Part shown: piece after piece, positions 1 through 5,910 of the stretch
How the letters are laid out: every line of letters begins with the position of its first letter
Position numbering within the stretch: the first letter of the stretch is position 1
DNA from: Oscillospiraceae bacterium
Lineage (GTDB): Bacteria > Bacillota > Clostridia > Oscillospirales > CAG-272
Reading direction: 5' to 3'
Assembly (NCBI GenBank): GCA_015063385.1
Contig: SVUG01000009.1
Location: forward strand, 1 to 63,862
Length of the DNA stretch: 63,862 nucleotides
Position numbers and translations under genes: made by a program
Notes under the pieces: generated by a model
What the model was told of the DNA's origin: nothing
The model's database searches: none
What the model saw: the letters and a program-made list of their open reading frames with translations, nothing else

Positions 1-21
1 GATGGCGGAGTTTGCATTTAT

Positions 22-67
22 AAAAGAAAAAACACCCTAAAAACCATCAAAACCAGTGGTTTTAGGG
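22..67 (-). terminator. Rho-independent terminator, distal
   Basis: Inverted repeat with arms at 35-46 and 57-67. On the minus strand it is followed by a T-rich tract (22-33). It is a second terminator downstream of the tRNA-fMet/Leu operon. Confidence 0.6.
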
Positions 68-68
68 C

Positions 69-111
69 TAAAAAGTAAAATTCCATAGCCGAAATTGTAT
101 CGACTATGGAA
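69..111 (-). terminator. Terminator of the tRNA-fMet/Leu operon
   Basis: Arms TTCCATAG (81-88) and CTATGGAA (104-111), followed on the minus strand by a T-rich tract. It lies directly 3' of the tRNA-fMet CCA end. Confidence 0.65.
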
Positions 112-118
112 CTGTTTT

Positions 119-196
<78 letters not shown>

Positions 197-203
197 ATAT
201 AAA

Positions 204-293
204 TGGTGCCGGAAGCCGGGGTCGAACCGGTACGAGAAATTAATCTCACGGGATTTTAAGTCCCGGGCGTCTGCCAATTCCGCCATTCCGGCA
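204..293 (-). tRNA. tRNA-Leu (TAA), CCA encoded
   Basis: A 90-nt type II tRNA with acceptor TGCCGGA/TCCGGCA, anticodon loop CTTAAAA (anticodon TAA), a long variable arm and encoded CCA. It is the first gene of the operon, 7 nt upstream of tRNA-fMet. Confidence 0.95.
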
Positions 294-325
294 TACAACG
301 ACCTAGATTTCCTAATCGCCATTAT

Positions 326-354
326 ATTATATCATTCATTATTACAAAAGTCAA
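326..354 (-). promoter_or_regulatory. Sigma-A promoter of tRNA-Leu/fMet
   Basis: On the minus strand, TTGACT (349-354), a 17-nt spacer and TATAAT (326-331), about 33 nt upstream of tRNA-Leu. Confidence 0.85.
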
Positions 355-481
355 TACCTTTTTATTCTTTTTTCAAAAAAACTCAAATTCCATATTGACT
401 TTCACTTTAAAATATGGTATTATATATGAGCAAATTGCGATTCAACTCTGTAATATGCTATGCGATTTTAATATCTTTTAT

Positions 482-799
482 GCAGAGAAATATGAAGCAA
501 ATCTTGAAAATTTGTCGGTCAAGCGGAAGCAAAAGTGCCGAAACCTCTTGATTTCACTGACTATTTCGGGACTCCGAAAAATGCAAAAACTTGCATATCT
601 AACGTAATATCTAACACTTTCTAAAATCACAATTTAATACGCAGGAATATCGAAGCGGTCACAACGAGGCGGTCTTGAAAATTTATCGGTCTATCGGACG
701 ATAAAAACCCGAAATCCCTTGAAAACACTGACTTTTTCGCCCTTGCAAAAAACACTAAGCAGTGCACATCTAACGCAATATCTAACAAAAACTTAATAC
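482..799 (+). repeat. Tandem remnants of tRNA-Ser 5' half (stacked att sites)
   Basis: Two tandem units of about 159 bp precede the intact tRNA-Ser. The second unit begins with 41 bp (641-681) identical to the first 41 bp of the tRNA gene (800-840), up to and including the anticodon loop CTTGAAA. It then diverges into non-tRNA sequence. The first unit (from 482) is a degraded copy of the same arrangement. Both units carry the motif ATCTAACG-AATATCTAAC (595-614 and 768-786). This is what repeated integration by a recombinase cutting in the anticodon loop would leave behind. I see no gene in 296-799. Confidence 0.8.
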
Positions 800-887
800 G
801 CAGGAATATCGAAGCGGTCACAACGAGGCGGTCTTGAAAACCGTTTGCCCAAAAGGCACGGGGGTTCGAATCCCTCTTCCTGCGCCA
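800..887 (+). tRNA. tRNA-Ser (TGA), CCA encoded; integration target
   Basis: An 88-nt type II tRNA: acceptor GCAGGAA/TTCCTGC, anticodon loop CTTGAAA (TGA), variable arm TGCC/GGCA, encoded CCA at 885-887. Its 5' half is the newest of a tandem series and its 3' half has a variant copy at 7763-7816, so the gene was rebuilt by site-specific integration. Confidence 0.95.
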
Positions 888-891
888 CTTT

Positions 892-927
892 AACCCTTGA
901 AAAACCTAGTGTTTTCAAGGGTTTTTT
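892..927 (+). terminator. Terminator after tRNA-Ser
   Basis: AACCCTTGAAA and TTTCAAGGGTT arms followed by a T run, directly downstream of the tRNA CCA end. Confidence 0.75.
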
Positions 928-1019
928 ATATCTTATGTGTTATGTCTTTTTGCTAAAAATGCTCCAAAACTGCACGAGTAATTTTTTTGGCACATCGAAA
1001 ACGGCTGTTTTTTAAGAGA

Positions 1020-1125
1020 AGATGTTAGATGTAAAAAGTTCTATAAACCCTTGCTACATAAGGCTTTTTAGCACTTACTCTAAAAAATTTGTTAGATGTA
1101 AATTGGTTTTTCCATCTAACACAAT
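1020..1125. promoter_or_regulatory. Candidate arm-type recombinase sites, left end
   Basis: GTTAGATGTAAA occurs at 1023 and again near 1090, and the inverse CATCTAAC near 1113. The same ATCTAAC word occurs in pairs in the left att remnants and near the right end (7576-7592). The spacing and clustering near the element ends resemble arm sites of tyrosine integrases. Apart from this and the following promoter, 928-1209 holds nothing I recognise. Confidence 0.4.
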
Positions 1126-1157
1126 GCTTATTTCGCTATTAGAAATAGGGTTGCATA

Positions 1158-1186
1158 TTGAAATATTTAATGGTTTATGGTATAAT
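1158..1186 (+). promoter_or_regulatory. Promoter of the 1210 gene
   Basis: TTGAAA (1158-1163), 17-nt spacer, TATAAT (1181-1186), 24 nt before the start codon. Confidence 0.75.
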
Positions 1187-1209
1187 GGAAGAAAAAATAA
1201 GGAGCTGCT

Positions 1210-2403
1210 ATGTTTGGACTATTCAAGAAAAAGCGAAAACAAAACAACAATGTTGTTTCTACTCAAACAACAGATTTAACCCTATCCTTTGCCGCAGTTC
1301 CTGCAACTGTTGATATAGATGAAAAGCGATTAGTTCAGTTGAAAGATGAGCGAGTATTAAGCTTAGTTTCAAATGTTGCACCTAATATGCTGCAAGTTAT
1401 AAATTCAACAAAAATCGCAAAAGAAGCAAAAGATGCAGTGGACGCCATTTCCGAAACTGGCAAATTGTATCGCGTTGTGATCCCAAAAGGAGCTAAACTT
1501 TTTGATTCAAAAGCTATGATGGGCGCCAAGAGAGCAGGTTTTATTGATGCTGCTGGAAATTTAGGACAAGCAAATCTGGTTTTAGCCGATGGTGCTGACA
1601 ACGCTTTGCAAAATGTCGCAACAAACCAAGTTGTCTCTTCAGCATTTAACGTTGCTTCTATGGTAGTAGGTCAATACTATATGACTCAAATCAACGGTGA
1701 GCTTGATAAGATATCTCAAAGTGTCGATAGAATTTCGAGTTTTCAAAACAATGAGTATTTAAGTAAGATTACCGCCACTATTAAGCAGATTAAGGAAATT
1801 GCCGATTTTCAATCCATTTCTTTGGAAAACGAAGAATTGAGGTTGGAAGAAAAGAGAAAGCTTAACTCTTTGAAGGAAAAAGTCACCGAGTTATTGGATC
1901 AATCAAACCACAGCATTAACAGCCTTATAAGCACTACAGTTTCTGATTGCAAAGAATATCTCGAACAAACGAGAGAAATTGAGATGTGGTATAAATACCA
2001 ACTCGTTTTGCTTGAGTTATTACATCAAATTTGCTCTCTGATACAAGTGTTTAGTTGTGGATTAGAGCCCGAAGAAAAAGTATTCTCAACATTGATTCAA
2101 TGTAAAGATGAGTCCCAAGCAATTTGCGACTTGTTGAGCCATTATCACAAAGAAAAGCAAGAAGCTTTTGAAATCAACATCGAAGACAAAACCATAGGTA
2201 ATCCAAAATGGATTCAAACTCTTGTTGGAGTAATCGGAAAAGAAGATTGGAAGCAACGTAGGCTTCCTGAGACAGATTTTAAAAAGATTAGTTTACAAAT
2301 GAAACCGTTTTCTTTTGATTTTACACCTTCTTTGCCGGGGTACAAAGACGATGTGGTGCTGATTGCGAAAGATGGAGAACTGTATTATCTACCTAATTCA
2401 TAA
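1210..2403 (+). CDS. Hypothetical coiled-coil protein, element cargo
   Basis: 397 aa; I do not recognise the family. The start ATG at 1210 follows AAGGAG at a suitable distance and a good promoter. The N-terminus is basic (MFGLFKKKRKQ). Residues ~95-160 are rich in Gly/Ala and end in a moderately hydrophobic stretch (SAFNVASMVVGQYYM) that might contact membrane. Residues ~165-240 are a charged heptad-like region predicted to form a coiled coil. There is no enzyme motif I can name. It is the first gene inside the element and is transcribed away from attL, a usual position for cargo. A defence or maintenance role is possible but unsupported. Confidence 0.75.
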   Translation: MFGLFKKKRKQNNNVVSTQTTDLTLSFAAVPATVDIDEKRLVQLKDERVLSLVSNVAPNMLQVINSTKIAKEAKDAVDAISETGKLYRVVIPKGAKLFDSKAMMGAKRAGFIDAAGNLGQANLVLADGADNALQNVATNQVVSSAFNVASMVVGQYYMTQINGELDKISQSVDRISSFQNNEYLSKITATIKQIKEIADFQSISLENEELRLEEKRKLNSLKEKVTELLDQSNHSINSLISTTVSDCKEYLEQTREIEMWYKYQLVLLELLHQICSLIQVFSCGLEPEEKVFSTLIQCKDESQAICDLLSHYHKEKQEAFEINIEDKTIGNPKWIQTLVGVIGKEDWKQRRLPETDFKKISLQMKPFSFDFTPSLPGYKDDVVLIAKDGELYYLPNS

Positions 2404-2409
2404 AGAAAC

Positions 2410-2440
2410 AAGGAGCTCTTTTGGAGCTCCTTTCCTCATT
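2410..2440 (+). terminator. Terminator, convergent genes 1210 and xis
   Basis: AAGGAGCTC (2410-2418) pairs with GAGCTCCTT (2424-2432); the short T tract that follows is weak. It lies between convergent genes and overlaps the end of the excisionase-like gene. Confidence 0.5.
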
Positions 2441-3014
2441 TATACACCTCTTTCAGAAACCACTTTATCGCTTTCTCATGCCATTCTGATTTTGGCTGCA
2501 TTGCAAATCCCTTATCACTGGCGAGGAACTTTATTAGAGAGCATTTTGAGACTAGGTATTTACGGTCTTGAATTATGGCGAATATTCGCCCTTTGCCTAT
2601 GTGCCACCTTATTGTGCGGTCGGTGTAGCCAATGATGCTTACAATGCGTTTTATTTCCATTACGTCGGGGTATATTGCCAGTCTCTTTTCAAGCATACGC
2701 TCGAACTTGTTTCTGTCCTTTAGGTTTAGATATGCGAACACGCTTATTTCTGCACCGCAGGCTTCTTCAGTCTGCGGTGCATCTTTGTTACGGGAGGAGA
2801 ATTGTCCTCGGATAAACTCCTTCTTGCTTTCGGTTATGCTTTGCTTCATGTAGGCCTGCAAATCCTCTTCGCTCACGTAATACCTCAGATGCGTAGGTGT
2901 ATTCACTATTCTGCAGGGAATAACACCGTTCTGTAGCATCCAAGCTGCTTTGCGTTTGCTGATATGTAGCCTTTGCCTTAACTGTTCAAGTGAGAGTTCA
3001 CCGTTTTTCTTCAT
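2436..3014 (-). CDS. Excisionase-like protein with two HTH domains
   Basis: 192 aa. Residues ~8-55 (SLEQLRQRLHISKRKAAWML followed by a YYVSEEDL-type strand) and residues ~120-165 (MEIKRIVSIIGYTDRTIRWH, then KYLVSKCSL) each resemble the HTH_17/excisionase winged-helix fold. Such proteins bind att DNA and direct a tyrosine recombinase toward excision (known for the family). The gene lies 50 nt downstream of the integrase on the same strand, the typical int-xis pairing. Two DNA-binding domains in one chain could bridge adjacent sites (inference). A second, broken copy of its C-terminus lies at 8048-8145, outside the element. Confidence 0.75.
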   Translation of the reverse strand: MKKNGELSLEQLRQRLHISKRKAAWMLQNGVIPCRIVNTPTHLRYYVSEEDLQAYMKQSITESKKEFIRGQFSSRNKDAPQTEEACGAEISVFAYLNLKDRNKFERMLEKRLAIYPDVMEIKRIVSIIGYTDRTIRWHIGKGRIFAIIQDRKYLVSKCSLIKFLASDKGFAMQPKSEWHEKAIKWFLKEVYK

Positions 3015-3064
3015 TCTTCCGTACCCCTTATTCTTTGATTTCAGTGGTCAAGTTTTTTTACCGC

Positions 3065-4060
3065 TCACTCGTCTTTGTTGCCTATGAACGAGCCGAGCTT
3101 CATACTTGCCGTGCTTGTTGCGCTCACATCAAGATGAGAGTAGATATCTGCCGTTATGCTCATGGTGCTGTGACCCATATACGCTTGAATTACCTTCATA
3201 TTTTCACCCAGTGCTACGAGGAGGGAGGCACAGGTGTGTCTTAGGTCGTGGAAGCGGATTTTCCGCATTCCGTGCTTTTTGAGGAAGATATCGAAGTGCT
3301 CGGTCACGAAGTTCGGGCGGATTAGATCTCCGAGCTGGTCAACGCATACCATGTCGAGATATTTCTTTGAGTAGGAGCGCCCAAACTGCTTTCGGTACAT
3401 CTCTTGCCGTTCCTTGTGCTCGAGGAGTATTTTCTTCACGTCGGGGTGCAGGGCGAAGACTCTGCGTGAGCTTTCGGTTTTCAAGTCCTCGCTTATCTTT
3501 AGGTGCTTTTTTCCGTTTCTTGATATCTCCACAACCTTTTGCTTTACGAACATTTTGTCCTTCTCGAAGTCTATGTTGCTCCACGCCATGCCCAGGGCTT
3601 CGCTTCGTCGCAGACCGCAGTACACCGCGAGAACTATCGGTATGTAGAGTGGATCGTCCTTTGCGAAGGCGAGGAGCGTTTGCACCTCTTCCACCGAGTA
3701 GAAGCTGGCAGCATATCTCTTCACCGTAGGTCGCTCCACTCTCTGCATCGGGTTGTATTCGAAGATCTCTTGCCTGATTGCGTACTCGAACATCGAGTGC
3801 AGCAGATTGTGGTAGTGAAGCACCGTTTGCTCGTTGTCTCCGATGCTCCGTAGGTAATCGTAGAACGCGTGTATGCTTCTCGGTTTGAGGTCGGCGAGTG
3901 TCACCTTCTCACCGAAGAACTTCGCCATGTTTCCGTTGACTCTGCCTTTATAACCGAGGTAGGTTGTTTCTTGGATTTTGTGGCGGTGCACCTCGTCAAG
4001 CCACTCGTTCATAAATGCTATGAACGGATAGTTCGAGGGATCGTCATAGCCGTCGAGCAT
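3065..4060 (-). CDS. Tyrosine recombinase (integrase), probably N-terminally truncated
   Basis: 331 aa site-specific recombinase of the phage/ICE integrase family. The SAM-like core-binding domain is at ~10-100. The catalytic domain keeps every expected residue: Arg151 (GLRRSEALG), Lys194 (LKTESSRR), His271 and Arg274 (HDLRHT), His297 (GHSTMSIT) and the nucleophile Tyr307 (IYSHLD). The N-terminal arm-binding domain found in ~380-400 aa relatives is missing. Upstream of the first ATG the frame stays open for ten codons that look like coding sequence (EEKYAR) before a stop, and the ATG has no good ribosome site. I infer a deletion that removed the 5' end. It probably acted on the tRNA-Ser att sites. 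Confidence 0.85.
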   Translation of the reverse strand: MLDGYDDPSNYPFIAFMNEWLDEVHRHKIQETTYLGYKGRVNGNMAKFFGEKVTLADLKPRSIHAFYDYLRSIGDNEQTVLHYHNLLHSMFEYAIRQEIFEYNPMQRVERPTVKRYAASFYSVEEVQTLLAFAKDDPLYIPIVLAVYCGLRRSEALGMAWSNIDFEKDKMFVKQKVVEISRNGKKHLKISEDLKTESSRRVFALHPDVKKILLEHKERQEMYRKQFGRSYSKKYLDMVCVDQLGDLIRPNFVTEHFDIFLKKHGMRKIRFHDLRHTCASLLVALGENMKVIQAYMGHSTMSITADIYSHLDVSATSTASMKLGSFIGNKDE

Positions 4061-4086
4061 TCTTGCATACTTTTCTTCAAACTCGG

Positions 4087-4215
4087 CTAGTCATGAACTA
4101 CTGATTTTTTATAAAAACCAGGTTCATCGCACCCCGTAATATAAAGTTGGTCAATCTCTACGAGATTAGAAGAATAGTGACATCCGGGTTTCATTTTAAT
4201 TTTAGTTACTTTCAT
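4087..4215 (-). CDS. Small ORF, 42 aa, possibly the stub of a deleted gene
   Basis: Starts at an ATG 8 nt after CAGGAGC, a convincing ribosome site, and encodes a 42-aa basic peptide containing LYITGCDEPGFYKKSVVHD. It stops immediately before the truncated integrase frame. The peptide reads like the N-terminal part of a longer protein, so I suspect it is the remainder of a gene fused to the integrase by deletion. No family assignment is certain. Confidence 0.45.
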   Translation of the reverse strand: MKVTKIKMKPGCHYSSNLVEIDQLYITGCDEPGFYKKSVVHD

Positions 4216-4296
4216 TATTTTGCTCCTGTCGATTTTTTATTTGAAAACAAACAAGAAGAAAAATACCGAAACATCACATTTTGTGAAAAATACATA

Positions 4297-4325
4297 TTGC
4301 AAAATGTGTATAAATATGATATAAT
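4297..4325 (+). promoter_or_regulatory. Promoter of candidate small RNA
   Basis: TTGCAA (4297-4302), 17-nt spacer, TATAAT (4320-4325). An inverted repeat CACATTTTG/CAAAATGTG surrounds the -35 box (about 4275-4308) and may be an operator for the XRE repressor encoded just to the right. Confidence 0.65.
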
Positions 4326-4331
4326 ATGTAT

Positions 4332-4427
4332 GTCTGTGCAAAACATAGTATTATATTTTTTCTAAGATGCTATGTAGACGGTATATGCAGTGCGAAGGAT
4401 ACCAGCCTTTGCACTGTTTCTTTTTTT
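4332..4427 (+). ncRNA. Candidate ~95-nt small RNA
   Basis: A consensus-like promoter ends at 4325. About 95 nt further on is a strong intrinsic terminator with an 11-bp stem (CAGTGCGAAGG at 4388-4398, CCTTTGCACTG at 4406-4416) and a T tract to 4427. There is no ORF with a ribosome site in between. A second, weaker stem (ACATAG/CTATGT, ~4343-4374) encloses a U-rich loop. It lies antiparallel to, and just beyond the 3' end of, the XRE gene, so its terminator could also affect that transcript. Function unknown. Confidence 0.55.
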
Positions 4428-4441
4428 GTCCGTAATCAGCG

Positions 4442-4978
4442 TTATGTATTTTCGTCCGACTCGATTTTTTCAATCAAGTCATACAAGGACGGTTGATCTG
4501 ACGAAAGTTCTTTTTGTCTCAATTCAATTATCGCCTTCAATCTCTCTCCCATTTTCTCATTGATTTGGGATGCTGTTATGAGCTTATCAAGTTCGCCACT
4601 ATCAGCTGTTGCCAACAACAATTTCATTGAGAACATATAACGTTGCAGCGCTTGTGAGAATGTTAAAGACTCAAACATATTATGGAAATCCGCTTCTTTA
4701 TTGCGTTCCCCGTTTGATTTACTTACTATTTCTGATGCTCTGTTAGCGGAATTGATAATCAACTCTTTTGCATCTTCTGTTAATTCTTTATCGTAGAAGA
4801 ATTCAGGACCAATACCATAATAAATTGATAGCTTTTCGCGGTTTGAACCGGATGCAACCGAATTACCAGCTTCCCAATTCGCAACCGTAACTCTATTAAC
4901 CGAAATAGCCTCAGCTATTTGTTCTTGTGTTGCTCCGTATATTTCACGAATTTGTTTAAGATTATTGTATTTTTTCAT
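4442..4978 (-). CDS. XRE-family transcriptional regulator
   Basis: 178 aa. The N-terminal HTH_3 domain (residues ~5-60; TQEQIAEAISVNRVTVANWE is the helix-turn-helix) is followed by a helical, charged C-terminal region with no peptidase motif. The start is set by GGAGGT 8 nt upstream. It is probably the element's repressor, controlling itself and the divergent promoters of 4297 and 5553 (inference). Its promoter is a perfect TTGACA-17-TATAAT. Confidence 0.85.
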   Translation of the reverse strand: MKKYNNLKQIREIYGATQEQIAEAISVNRVTVANWEAGNSVASGSNREKLSIYYGIGPEFFYDKELTEDAKELIINSANRASEIVSKSNGERNKEADFHNMFESLTFSQALQRYMFSMKLLLATADSGELDKLITASQINEKMGERLKAIIELRQKELSSDQPSLYDLIEKIESDENT

Positions 4979-4998
4979 AATCCCTACCTCCGAAATGT

Positions 4999-5027
4999 AT
5001 TATATCACATTTTTGTCGTTTTGTCAA
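4999..5027 (-). promoter_or_regulatory. Promoter of the XRE regulator
   Basis: Minus strand TTGACA (5022-5027), 17 nt, TATAAT (4999-5004). A/T-rich words CACATTTTTG and TACAAAATTTTGTA next to it may be repressor sites. Confidence 0.85.
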
Positions 5028-5107
5028 GAGAAATAATACAAAATTTTGTAGCATGTAGCCGTTTTTGTAAATTATTTGTAGTTTAATTGTGGTTTTTATA
5101 AACTTAC

Positions 5108-5146
5108 AAATGCCCCCTTTTGCATAAGTGCAAGAGGGGGCATTTC
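5108..5146 (-). terminator. Strong terminator hairpin
   Basis: AAATGCCCCC and GGGGGCATTT arms with extra internal pairing; a short T-rich sequence on each side makes it potentially bidirectional. It lies directly after the restriction-enzyme relic. Confidence 0.7.
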
Positions 5147-5147
5147 T

Positions 5148-5348
5148 TTATTCCATGGGTTTTATTGTTGCTTCAATGAAAGCGATTTCTTCTTCGCTCA
5201 AATTATATTTTGCGTAAAGTTCGGTATCCGTCCAAGGTTTAGTGAAATCTTGAACTGGAACCAACTCATAGACGCCTTTGGCTGCGTTTTGAGAAATCTT
5301 CAACAATGATACAAGTGCGTGGAAGAATTTTGTTTGAATATGACAGTT
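5148..5348 (-). pseudogene. C-terminal relic of a restriction-modification enzyme
   Basis: Reading the minus strand from about 5348 to the stop at 5148 gives a ~66-residue open segment with KFFHALVSLLKISQNAAKGV and, further on, VPVQDFTKPWTD and EEEIAFIEATIKP. This matches my memory of the C-terminus of Eco57I/type II-like restriction-methylase proteins in Firmicutes (QDF..PWTDE.LY..Y.L...EI.FIE). There is no start codon and the catalytic part is absent. It overlaps out of frame the 3' half of the small coil gene at 5266-5466. Confidence 0.55.
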
Positions 5349-5466
5349 CTTCTGTATCGGTTACTTTGTTGTTTATGAGCTTGTCTACTGAACACATTAG
5401 TTCGTAATATAGAGCTAGATATAGTGAGTCAATTTTTCTTTCAAGTTCTTTTATTTTTTCTTCCAT
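5266..5466 (-). CDS. Small coiled-coil ORF (66 aa), uncertain
   Basis: The ATG at 5466 follows AAAGGA by about 10 nt; GTG at 5475 is an alternative. The first ~45 residues (MEEKIKELERKIDSLYLALY onwards) form a plausible coiled coil. The last ~20 codons overlap the restriction-enzyme relic in another frame and look accidental. The ORF probably arose when a deletion joined a small gene to the relic. A regulated promoter lies upstream (5553-5580). Confidence 0.4.
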   Translation of the reverse strand: MEEKIKELERKIDSLYLALYYELMCSVDKLINNKVTDTEELSYSNKILPRTCIIVEDFSKRSQRRL

Positions 5467-5552
5467 TATTGACACATCCTTTTATTGGTTTGAATAAAAT
5501 TCTTTCATATCATCGAGTCGAAGACATGCGAGTCTGCCATATCCCTTTGCTT

Positions 5553-5595
5553 ACAATACCACTTTTGCACTTTTTGTCAAGAGCAAAGTGCAAAA
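5553..5595 (-). promoter_or_regulatory. Promoter with palindromic operator
   Basis: Minus strand TTGACA (5575-5580), 16 nt, TATTGT (5553-5558). A perfect 11-bp inverted repeat, TTTTGCACTTT (5563-5573) and AAAGTGCAAAA (5585-5595), is centred on the -35 box, the usual place for a repressor operator. Confidence 0.7.
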
Positions 5596-5740
5596 TTTGC
5601 AAATAGAATACTTGTAATTTTTTGCCTAAGAAATTGTTCAACAAAAAGAATGGAAACCGACGGAGGATTTAAATATGCCACCATCGGTTTTCTTTGTTTG
5701 GAAGCGGTATAATTTTTTACCGGTATTGGCGGTCTATTTA

Positions 5741-5866
5741 GGTGCAAAAATCATTAAAAGGTGCAAGTAATTATCGACAAAAAGTGCTAAAAGGTGCAAG
5801 TAACTATCAAAAAAACATCCCAAAAGGTGCAACAAACTTATAAAAATCCTTGACTTTTGGTGCAAG
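5741..5866 (+). repeat. GGTGCAA iterons with 33-bp period
   Basis: GGTGCAA starts at 5741, 5760, 5793, 5826 and 5859; the last four are exactly 33 bp apart, about three helical turns. The extended word is AAAAGGTGCAAGTAA. The last copy falls in the spacer of the ATPase promoter. This points to a multimeric regulator or a replication/partition-type site. The rest of 5467-5910 holds the operator above and nothing else recognisable. Confidence 0.7.
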
Positions 5867-5878
5867 TTATGCTAAACT
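5850..5878 (+). promoter_or_regulatory. Promoter of the AAA/DUF4143 gene
   Basis: TTGACT (5850-5855), 17 nt, TAAACT (5873-5878), with one GGTGCAA iteron inside the spacer. Confidence 0.65.
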
Positions 5879-5910
5879 GTATATGTAAATAAAGTACAGG
5901 AGGTATTTAT

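Noticed and set aside
482-799. Two further functional tRNA-Ser genes
   Set aside because: Only 5' halves are present; there is no 3' acceptor strand or T arm after the anticodon loop.
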